Assembly (NCBI RefSeq): GCF_003234815.2
Contig: NZ_CP126280.1
Span: forward strand, 1-56,505
Direction of reading: 5' to 3'
Source of the DNA: Curtobacterium sp. MCBD17_035
GTDB taxonomy: Bacteria > Actinomycetota > Actinomycetes > Actinomycetales > Microbacteriaceae
Length of the DNA stretch: 56,505 nucleotides
Under the pieces are notes generated by a model. That model made no database searches and was not told the origin of the DNA. It was given only the letters and a program-made list of their open reading frames with translations. This document shows positions 50,425 to 56,505 of this stretch, one piece after another (the first letter of the stretch is position 1; each line of letters opens with the position of its first letter). Made by a program: the position numbers and the translations under genes.

Positions 50425-52425
50425 ATGGGCAACGAAAGAACGACCGACCAATTTGTCCGTGACATGCTCCGGGACATCGGTTTTGCGCGACCATGGGAGC
50501 AAAGTTGCTCCGATGCCCCTGCGTATATCTACGCCGCGCTTGGGGGTGCGTCGAAGTCGGGTGGTGCTGGACGAGGCAAGCCAGAGTTCGTCATTGAGTC
50601 GAGTGAGTTCATTGTCGTCGTCGAAGATAAGGCACGCTTCGAGGACTCGGTATCGCTCGACGAAGAGGGTCACGTCAAGCTCGATCCGGCCGCGCGAATC
50701 AAGTACGCACTGAACGGCGCGGTGCACTATGCAAAAACGTTCGCGGACAAGACCACCAAGAACGTTTTCGCCGTCGGAGTCGCAGGTACCGAGAGCCACT
50801 ATGACATGACCGTCGCATTCGTTGCCCCCCGGGCCGAGCCGAAGGTGCTCGATAGCTTGGAGACTCTGACAACGTTCGCACCGGAGAATATCGACGAGTA
50901 CCACCGGGTCGCGGTGCTGGGTGAGCTTCCCCGCGAGGAGCGCGAGGTTCGCGAGATCCGCAAGGTCGCCGGTGTCCTGCACGAGGGAATGCGCAACTAC
51001 GCCTCACTGGAAAACGAGAACAAAGCGACGCTCGTTTCAGCGATCCTACTGGCGTTGAAGTACCGGCCGGAGCTGCTCGACGACCTGACCGGGGACCAGC
51101 GCAACGGGTACCGTGACGGAGAGAAGGTGTACAACGCGGCAAAGGAGTTCCTCGAGAGCCCCGAGGCCGACCTGGGGCCAAAACAGAAGATCGGCATAAT
51201 GCTTGATCGCTTCTCATTCATCCGGCGACACGTTCTCCTCAACCGCCGGAATAAAGATCTCGGCAAAACCCCACTTCAGCACTTCACCGAGATTCTCGAT
51301 CACGACGTCTTTGAGGTCGTGTCAGACCCTTCGCATTCGGCGTTTGATGTGCTGGGCAACTTTTATGGGGAATTCGTCAAATACGGTGGGTCGGATGGGA
51401 ACTCGCTCGGTATCGTCCTCACACCGCACCACATCACCGATTTGATGGCTGAACTCATCGACGTGAACAGCAACGATGTTGTTCTCGACCCGACTGCGGG
51501 GTCGGGAGCATTCCTCATTGCGGCGATGCGTCGCATGTTCGACGAGGCAACTGATCGGTACGGCGTTGACAAGGCCGGACTCTACGACAAGCTCGACGAG
51601 ATTAAGAAGTTCCAGTTGCACGGCGTAGAGCTCCAGGACAAGCTGTTCGCCGTCGGAACAACGAACATGATCCTGCGCGGCGATGGCAAGGCTAACTTCC
51701 AGCGTCACAATTTCTTTGACGTCACACGGGATGACTTCTTTCCGTATAATCCCGAGCGGCCGGGCCGCTTGGAACGGTTTACAAAGGTGCTGATGAATCC
51801 GCCTTACTCGCAGTCAAAGGACAAGACGACACGGCACCTGTCCGAGCTATCCTTCATCGAGCGTGCTCTCTCGCAGCTCGAGGTCCGGGGGCGTCTCGCA
51901 GCGATTGTGCCGCAGTCAGCCATGGTCGGAAAGACCAAGGAAGATAAGGCCCTCAAAGCGAAGATTATGAAGCACCACACCCTCGACGCAGTACTAACTA
52001 TGAACCCCGACACGTTCCACGGCGTTGGCACCCACGCCGTCGTCGCGCTCTTCACCGCGGGCATGCCGCACACTTCGTCAAAGAAAACGACTTTCGTCGA
52101 CTTCACGGACGACGGCTACAAAGTGCGCCAACACGTCGGGCTGGTTGACGACGGCCGAGCCGCTGACCGCCGCAAGCATGTACTCGAGGTCATTAAGGAC
52201 GGCGTTCCTGACGATACCGCGTTCGTCGTGCGCTCAGAAGTCACAGCCACAGATGAATGGCATCACAGTTACTTCTACTTCAACGACCAGCCGCCAACCC
52301 GGGAGGATTTTTTCGGGACCGTAGCGGATTATCTCACCTGGCAGATCGACATGCACACGCACGGACAGGGACACCTCATCACGCCCGTCGTAACCCCTGA
52401 GGCCGAGGAAGTCGAGAAGGCATGA
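50425..52425 (+). CDS. BcgI A-like fused restriction-methyltransferase subunit (type IIB)
   Basis: 666 aa. The N-terminal nuclease-type segment is PEFVIESSEFIVVVEDKARF, with E67-x-K69 of a PD-(D/E)XK pattern. A helical linker (about 170-330) follows. The gamma-class N6-adenine methyltransferase has motif I VLDPTAGSGAFLIAA (from residue 353) and motif IV NPPY (458-461), with RLAAIVPQSAMVG and the target-region WHHSYFYFNDQ beyond. Size and fusion match the BcgI A subunit. It needs the overlapping specificity gene. Codon use is noticeably less GC-rich than that of the transfer genes, so the system was acquired separately. Confidence 0.82.
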   Translation: MGNERTTDQFVRDMLRDIGFARPWEQSCSDAPAYIYAALGGASKSGGAGRGKPEFVIESSEFIVVVEDKARFEDSVSLDEEGHVKLDPAARIKYALNGAVHYAKTFADKTTKNVFAVGVAGTESHYDMTVAFVAPRAEPKVLDSLETLTTFAPENIDEYHRVAVLGELPREEREVREIRKVAGVLHEGMRNYASLENENKATLVSAILLALKYRPELLDDLTGDQRNGYRDGEKVYNAAKEFLESPEADLGPKQKIGIMLDRFSFIRRHVLLNRRNKDLGKTPLQHFTEILDHDVFEVVSDPSHSAFDVLGNFYGEFVKYGGSDGNSLGIVLTPHHITDLMAELIDVNSNDVVLDPTAGSGAFLIAAMRRMFDEATDRYGVDKAGLYDKLDEIKKFQLHGVELQDKLFAVGTTNMILRGDGKANFQRHNFFDVTRDDFFPYNPERPGRLERFTKVLMNPPYSQSKDKTTRHLSELSFIERALSQLEVRGRLAAIVPQSAMVGKTKEDKALKAKIMKHHTLDAVLTMNPDTFHGVGTHAVVALFTAGMPHTSSKKTTFVDFTDDGYKVRQHVGLVDDGRAADRRKHVLEVIKDGVPDDTAFVVRSEVTATDEWHHSYFYFNDQPPTREDFFGTVADYLTWQIDMHTHGQGHLITPVVTPEAEEVEKA

Positions 52426-53492
52426 GCGTTTACGATGACCTTAATTTCGCGCCTCTGTTCATCACCGACGTATTCGCTACCTATCGACAAGCCCCCGCCT
52501 GGTTGAATACCAATCAAGTGGAGCCGGGGGAGCGTAGGTTTCCGCATGTGACAAACTCCGCTGCGGGGAACAGTGTCGCCGGGTTCATCCCTCGTCAGTC
52601 CGCCGGTCCGAACCCCGGGAACGCGATCACGATCGGGATTGATACACAGGTGGTCGCGTATCAGCCCGTGGCATTCTATGCGGCGACTAAAGTCTACGAA
52701 CTTCGCTCACCACATTTGAACGCCCATAACGGGCTTGTCCTCGTGTCGCTGCTCCGCAGGGCCATCGACAAGTTCTCATGGGGTCACAAAGCGAGCGCTG
52801 AACGGCTACGCAAGACCCGCATCATGGTGCCAGTTACGACGAACGAGACCGGCGACCAAATGATCGACTGGGACGGCATGACGCGTCTTGGCGAAGAGCT
52901 ACTGGCAAGCGCCGTCACATCTGTAAAAAATGCTCGTAGGAATGGTGACTTCGACGCAGAAGCCGAGCTTCCGGATCTACAGTTCGAGCCGATGTTCATC
53001 ACCGACGTATTCGGATCGATGAAGGCGTCGACGGCGTGGTACGACAAGGCCAAGTTGCGCGCGACTGGCGAGGCCGCTTATCCATTTGTCTCGCGCACGA
53101 AGGCAAGCAACGGCGTGGATGGATTCATCTCGAAGCAGGAAAAAGCACCTGAACGCGGGAACGCAATCACGATTGGTTTGGATACGCAGACTGTCGCGTA
53201 TCAGCCGGTACCATTTTATACGAGCCAAAACATTCAGATCCTGCGCCACCCTCGTCTGAACCAGGATGCAGCCCTGATGCTTGCCGCGTGCCTCCGCGAA
53301 CAGATGGGGAAGTTCAGTTGGGGAGGGAACGGGGCCACTCTTGGCCGCCTCAAGAAGACCCGGATCATGGTTCCAGTGGTGTCGAGCTCACCCCTTGAGC
53401 GGGTCGTCGACTGGGACGGCATGACTCGATACGGTCGCATTGTTCGTGCACGCGCTGAACGGGACATGTCTGTCGTTGTGGGTGTTGACTGA
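52422..53492 (+). CDS. BcgI B-like DNA-specificity subunit with two target-recognition halves
   Basis: 356 aa; the ATG overlaps the methylase stop by 4 bp. The protein is an internal duplication: FAPLFITDVFATY / FEPMFITDVFGSM; GNAITIGIDTQVVAYQPV / GNAITIGLDTQTVAYQPV; DKFSWGHKA / GKFSWGGNG; RLRKTRIMVPV / RLKKTRIMVPV; DWDGMTRLG / DWDGMTRYG. Halves span about 5-160 and 183-340. Each half would read one part of a bipartite site, as in BcgI, and such enzymes cut on both sides of the site. The high similarity between halves suggests similar half-site sequences. Confidence 0.85.
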   Translation: MSVYDDLNFAPLFITDVFATYRQAPAWLNTNQVEPGERRFPHVTNSAAGNSVAGFIPRQSAGPNPGNAITIGIDTQVVAYQPVAFYAATKVYELRSPHLNAHNGLVLVSLLRRAIDKFSWGHKASAERLRKTRIMVPVTTNETGDQMIDWDGMTRLGEELLASAVTSVKNARRNGDFDAEAELPDLQFEPMFITDVFGSMKASTAWYDKAKLRATGEAAYPFVSRTKASNGVDGFISKQEKAPERGNAITIGLDTQTVAYQPVPFYTSQNIQILRHPRLNQDAALMLAACLREQMGKFSWGGNGATLGRLKKTRIMVPVVSSSPLERVVDWDGMTRYGRIVRARAERDMSVVVGVD

Positions 53493-53928
53493 GCTTTAAG
53501 ATTCCCGTGCGAAGCCCTGGAAATTAGCAAGGTAATTCGGCTGCGCGGATGGTCGCGATCGGAGTTTTCCGCTCAGTGGGCGCGTTACGTCCGACCCGTT
53601 TCGCGCGTCGAATTGGGCGATCCGCCCGCGATGCGACGTCCCGCAAGCTGGCAGCTGTTCACGACCTCGCCATCGAGCCCGCGCGAAGCCGGCGTCCGCG
53701 ATCGATCAAGTGCCCTAAGAAGCGTCTCCAGAGGCGGTTCGCTGTCAATTTAAGTGGTTGCCGTTCTGGGGTATACCTCAGCGCGACGGTAGACGAGGGC
53801 GAGATTTATGTCGTTCTAGGGTGGCGTCTCACCCTTTCGCTACAGGTCCGCGCGAGGGTCTAGATGCGGTGCAACGCAGACCATCGGTACTCCGGGTGAG
53901 GGTGCCCACCCCGCGTTCGAACCGCCGG
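53493..53928. other. Gene-free junction between restriction system and molybdenum genes
   Basis: 436 bp with no supported gene. The one long open frame (53549-53863) lacks a ribosome site, has irregular composition and no recognisable domain. This is where plasmid-type accessory DNA meets the molybdenum-cofactor operon, so an old insertion boundary may lie here. No repeat marking such a boundary was found by eye. Confidence 0.45.
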
Positions 53929-55104
53929 CTAACGAGCCCACGGCACAGAGAGGACATCCGCACTTGTACCCGACCCGACACCATCGGCATCGACGACTGC
54001 AATCCCATCGGCGCCCACCAGCCCACACGTCATCGCAGGCCCCTGCCGCTGCACGGGCACGATCCCATCGGACGTTTCCGCAACGGCAATCAGCCGCACT
54101 CCGGACGGTGGACCTGTGAGCGGACGTGCCGCTACTCGCGTGAGCAACGGTGGTGCGGATGACCCGAGGAGTCCGGCGATCAGTGGCAGCCCGAGGGCGA
54201 CGATGGCGGCCAGGGCTGCGAGAGGGTTACCCGGAAGCCCGAGGACGAGCACGCCATCCGCTCTTCGGGCGAGGACCGTTGGATGTCCTGGCCGCATCGC
54301 AACGCCCCGTACTGGGACGGCAGCACCCAGGACATCCAACACAGACACGAGGTGGTCGCCGTGTCCGTGACCGGTGCCTCCGGTCGAGATCACCAGGTCG
54401 ACATCCTCCTGACGGAGGGCGTCACGGACAGCGGCCGCGTCGTCGGGGACATACGTGACGCTCGTGACGTCCATGCCCGCTCCTCTGAGGATCTCGGGGA
54501 TCGACACCCCGAAGGCGTCCCGGACCTGGCCTGGTGCAGGTATGCCTTCCTGCACCACCTCGTCGCCAAGCAGGACGAGCGCGACGCGGGGTCGCCGGAT
54601 CACCTGCACGGCATCGGTGCCCGTCGCGGCGGCCGCGGCGACAACCGCTGGCGTGACCCGGACACCGGCCCCGACAACGATGTCACCGACCTGGATCTCC
54701 TCTCCGGCGCGGCGGACATCCGCAAGTGCCGGAAGGAGCATGTCGACGCCGGCGGTGACGACGACGTCCTCGACGACGCGGCTGCGTTCACTGCGCAGCA
54801 CTGCCGTGGCACCCTCTGGAACGGCTCCGCCGGTGGTGATCGCGCGGGCTGTCCCGACCATGAGGGGGTTCCCCGGCGCCTCTCCCATTCGCACGCTCCC
54901 GTCGAGCCGCCAGGGTCCGCTGCCGGCGACCACCCACCCGTCCATGGCTGCGGTGTCCGTCGGCGGGACCGATGTCCGAGCGTGGACGGGCGCGGCGAGC
55001 GTCCGGCCGTGCGCAGCCCGGAGCGGAACCGTCTCGGTTCTATTCGGATGCTCCGCCCCGAGTTGCCCGGCCGTCCGTCTGGCTTCGTGGAATGGGACGT
55101 TCAC
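53929..55104 (-). CDS. moeA: Molybdopterin molybdotransferase MoeA
   Basis: 391 aa, the normal size. It starts MNVPFHEARRTAGQLGAEHP and has the MoeA signatures VPPTDTAAMDGWVVAGSGPW (substrate loop), TGGAVPEGATAVLRSE, LGDEVVQEGIPAPGQVRDAF and VISTGGTGHGHGDHLVSVLD, then GVAMRPGHPTVLARR and LGLPGNPLAALAAIV. It inserts molybdate into adenylated molybdopterin, the last common step of Mo-cofactor synthesis. Its ATG overlaps the DUF6457 stop by 4 bp. This would supply the two Mo enzymes at the other end of the window. Confidence 0.93.
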   Translation of the reverse strand: MNVPFHEARRTAGQLGAEHPNRTETVPLRAAHGRTLAAPVHARTSVPPTDTAAMDGWVVAGSGPWRLDGSVRMGEAPGNPLMVGTARAITTGGAVPEGATAVLRSERSRVVEDVVVTAGVDMLLPALADVRRAGEEIQVGDIVVGAGVRVTPAVVAAAAATGTDAVQVIRRPRVALVLLGDEVVQEGIPAPGQVRDAFGVSIPEILRGAGMDVTSVTYVPDDAAAVRDALRQEDVDLVISTGGTGHGHGDHLVSVLDVLGAAVPVRGVAMRPGHPTVLARRADGVLVLGLPGNPLAALAAIVALGLPLIAGLLGSSAPPLLTRVAARPLTGPPSGVRLIAVAETSDGIVPVQRQGPAMTCGLVGADGIAVVDADGVGSGTSADVLSVPWAR

Positions 55105-55337
55105 GGATGCTCCGGCGTCAGCTGTGTCACGGTCGCGACGGCTTCCGAGAACGGAACCCCGCGCCCGACCGCGATGCCGACGAGGTACGCGGTCAGCGGC
55201 GCGGCAGGACGAGCGACGGAGTGCGCCGCATGGCTCGCGAGGTCCAGCACTCCAGTGATGTCGACATCGGCCTGGTTCAGTCCGAGGGCGGGTGCAAGTT
55301 CCGCAACCCAGGCGTCAAGTTCGGGCGGATATGCCAT
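55101..55337 (-). CDS. DUF6457-family protein of the molybdenum-cofactor operon
   Basis: 78 aa from the ATG at 55335-55337: MAYPPELDAWVAELAPALGL, then NQADVDITGVLDLASHAAHS and PAAPLTAYLVGIAVGRGVPF. Helical and soluble. The family is commonly found beside mobA and moeA in actinobacteria. Here it overlaps mobA by 23 bp and moeA by 4 bp, so a helper role in Mo-cofactor synthesis is likely. Function not known. Confidence 0.75.
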   Translation of the reverse strand: MAYPPELDAWVAELAPALGLNQADVDITGVLDLASHAAHSVARPAAPLTAYLVGIAVGRGVPFSEAVATVTQLTPEHP

Positions 55338-55944
55338 CGCTGGTCCTCTCGCAGTCACGCGCCGCAGCGAGATCTGCGGTGGTGTCGATGTCAGCGGTCA
55401 GTGCTGCGGTCAGCGCTACCTCGACGAGCCGCAACGGTTGGAGCAGCGCCCGGACGGCGGCGCCTTCCAGCGAACCACGTTCGAGGGTCAGCGACCGGCA
55501 GGCCGACCAGAGCGTCTCGGTCCGGTATGCGGCCAGGAGGTACTGCCTCCGCCCGCCAGGATCCGTCCCGACCCAGCCGTCGACCGCCGGGTCCGTGGCG
55601 GCGACCAAGCGGAGCAGCGCCCGCACCGCGGGGACGACGGCCGGCAGGTCGGCGGCGAGGACGACGGTCAGGGGCGACGGGACACGATGGCCACGGATGG
55701 CCTGGAGGCCGGCACCGATCGCAGCGGCCGGTCCCCCGTACGGCGGGTCCTCGCAGACCTGCACCGTGCCTCCCGGAACCGACGTCCGCACCGGCCCGAC
55801 CACCGCGACCGTCTGCGCGGACGCGACGGCCGCGACCGCGCGGTCGAGGAGCGTCGAGTGGCCCAAGACGATCGCCGGTTTGTCCGCACCGCCGAGGCGG
55901 CTCCCACGACCGCCGGCGAGGACGAGGGCATCGTGGACGGTCAC
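55315..55944 (-). CDS. mobA: Molybdenum cofactor guanylyltransferase MobA
   Basis: 209 aa from a GTG at 55942-55944 whose last bases overlap the preceding stop (GTGA). The nucleotide-binding start is DALVLAGGRGSRLGGADKPA, followed by TLLDRAVAAVASAQTVAVVG, CEDPPYGGPAAAIGAGLQAI and VVLAADLPAVVPAVRALLRL (ADxP metal site). Attaches GMP to the cofactor to give the bis-MGD form needed by the nitrate-reductase-like enzyme encoded at 430-2934. The last residues run into the DUF6457 gene. Confidence 0.9.
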   Translation of the reverse strand: MTVHDALVLAGGRGSRLGGADKPAIVLGHSTLLDRAVAAVASAQTVAVVGPVRTSVPGGTVQVCEDPPYGGPAAAIGAGLQAIRGHRVPSPLTVVLAADLPAVVPAVRALLRLVAATDPAVDGWVGTDPGGRRQYLLAAYRTETLWSACRSLTLERGSLEGAAVRALLQPLRLVEVALTAALTADIDTTADLAAARDCERTSDGISART

Positions 55945-56480
55945 CGTCGCGATCCGAGAAGCAGCCGGTTCAGCCCCCACCCGACGACGGTGATGAGCAC
56001 GACGGCGCCGAGCATGTCGAGGACCGCCACCGGGGTGGCGAGGATGCCGAGCGCAACGATGAGCGTGGTCGCGCCGGCCGGCGGGTGCTGCATGCCGAGC
56101 AGGTGGAGCACGAGCGTCGTGACGGCCACGGCGACGACCGCGGCGAGGAGGTAGCGGGGGGTCAGCCCACCCGCCGGCGCCGACGGGGAGCCGACGAGTC
56201 CGAACGCGAGGTAGGCGCCATACCCGGCGGCTAGGCCCACGACGTGCCCCACGAGCGCGTTGCGGGGACGGGAGGACGGCTGGCGCGGCGCGCTGAAGAA
56301 GAGCATCACTGTCGGACCGAGGCTCGGGAACAGCCACGGTTGCCGAAGCACGAGCCCGACGACACCAGCGACAGCGAGCACGACCGCGCAGAGTACTGCG
56401 GAGTATGCGGCGCCACCGCCACGGCCGCTTCGCCACCATGCCAGCGGGCGCTCCGCGCCATTCTTGGCCCCGTCCGTCAT
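55941..56480 (-). CDS. HPP-family membrane protein
   Basis: 179 aa with four to five membrane helices: AAYSAVLCAVVLAVAGVVGL, ALVGHVVGLAAGYGAYLAFG, YLLAAVVAVAVTTLVLHLLG and MLGAVVLITVVGWGLNRLLL. The HPP signature is MQHPPAGATTLIVALG, and LFPSLGPTVMLFFSAPRQPS precedes it. Some HPP proteins transport nitrite in chloroplasts and cyanobacteria (established). Here it is the first visible gene of the mobA-moeA operon, consistent with nitrate/nitrite handling. Only 25 bp lie upstream within the window. Confidence 0.85.
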   Translation of the reverse strand: MTDGAKNGAERPLAWWRSGRGGGAAYSAVLCAVVLAVAGVVGLVLRQPWLFPSLGPTVMLFFSAPRQPSSRPRNALVGHVVGLAAGYGAYLAFGLVGSPSAPAGGLTPRYLLAAVVAVAVTTLVLHLLGMQHPPAGATTLIVALGILATPVAVLDMLGAVVLITVVGWGLNRLLLGSRR

Positions 56481-56505
56481 GAGGCGATCACGAGTGCCTG
56501 CGGCG

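Noticed and set aside
53549..53863. 104-codon open frame between the restriction system and moeA
   Set aside because: No ribosome site, irregular composition, no recognisable domain.
54283..56154. 623-codon open frame on the plus strand
   Set aside because: Opposite moeA and mobA, whose motifs are unambiguous.
1..56505. CRISPR array, tRNA, rRNA, integrase, insertion sequence
   Set aside because: Looked for and not found: no regularly spaced repeats, no cloverleaf, no tyrosine or large serine integrase, no DDE transposase. The only recombinase is the small resolvase.

Overview
High-GC actinobacterial DNA, most likely from a Microbacteriaceae-type organism (Curtobacterium/Microbacterium-like). 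That assignment rests on codon use, frequent GTG starts, an Lsr2 gene, an SCO6880-type conjugation protein and actinobacterial hypothetical families; it is an inference, not a database match. The window looks like a large part of a conjugative plasmid. It has a primase-polymerase-type Rep, ParA with a partner, a small serine resolvase, a complete-looking conjugation operon and a MobF relaxase. No tyrosine or large serine integrase, phage structural gene, tRNA, rRNA or CRISPR array was seen.

Layout. 1-5.1 kb (minus strand): molybdenum enzymes, namely an accessory helical protein, a NasA/NarB-like molybdopterin oxidoreductase and a sulfite-oxidase-fold/cytochrome b561 fusion. 5.2-16.2 kb: an accessory zone of stand-alone genes (a frameshifted DUF488 gene, cupin, resolvase, four GNAT acetyltransferases, nucleotidyltransferase, desaturase, several hypotheticals) with gene relics and a repeated palindrome. 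16.4-20.3 kb: maintenance (parA plus partner, Rep, a small ribbon-helix-helix-like protein), with repeats upstream of parA and a hairpin-rich leader upstream of rep. 20.5-23.7 kb: a tightly overlapping operon (XRE regulator, ImmA/IrrE peptidase, membrane protein, alpha/beta hydrolase). It is transcribed away from the conjugation operon across a 63-bp control region. 23.7-34.9 kb (plus): ParA-like ATPase, pilin-like protein, VirB8-like, VirB6-like, SCO6880-like, VirB4-like and lytic enzyme genes, a VirD4-like coupling protein, DUF4913 and a 43-aa protein.

34.9-40.3 kb: a HEPN-like cargo gene, the MobF relaxase and a divergent helper, with a likely oriT between the last two. 40.7-44.2 kb: a secreted RHS/YD-repeat protein with a short hydrophobic C-terminal tip, followed by a 65-aa two-helix membrane protein that could be its immunity protein. 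44.4-50 kb: small lead-region-like genes (HicA/HicB-like set, NrdH-like glutaredoxin, ArdC-like antirestriction protein, Lsr2). This part also holds two copies of a palindromic promoter and a strongly structured non-coding segment. 50.4-53.5 kb: a two-gene BcgI-like (type IIB) restriction-modification system. 53.9-56.5 kb (minus): moeA, a DUF6457 gene, mobA and an HPP membrane protein.

How the parts fit. Molybdenum-enzyme genes lie at both ends, so the plasmid-like module sits within, or carries as cargo, a molybdenum/nitrate locus. Rep, ParA and the resolvase keep the element; the XRE-ImmA pair probably controls transfer; the T4SS and relaxase move it. ArdC, Lsr2, HicA and the BcgI-like system would help it establish and persist. 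The best candidates for undescribed biology are the XRE-ImmA-membrane-hydrolase operon, the RHS tip with its small neighbour, the twin palindromic promoters, and a small LTPAT-motif protein family found three times in different states of decay.
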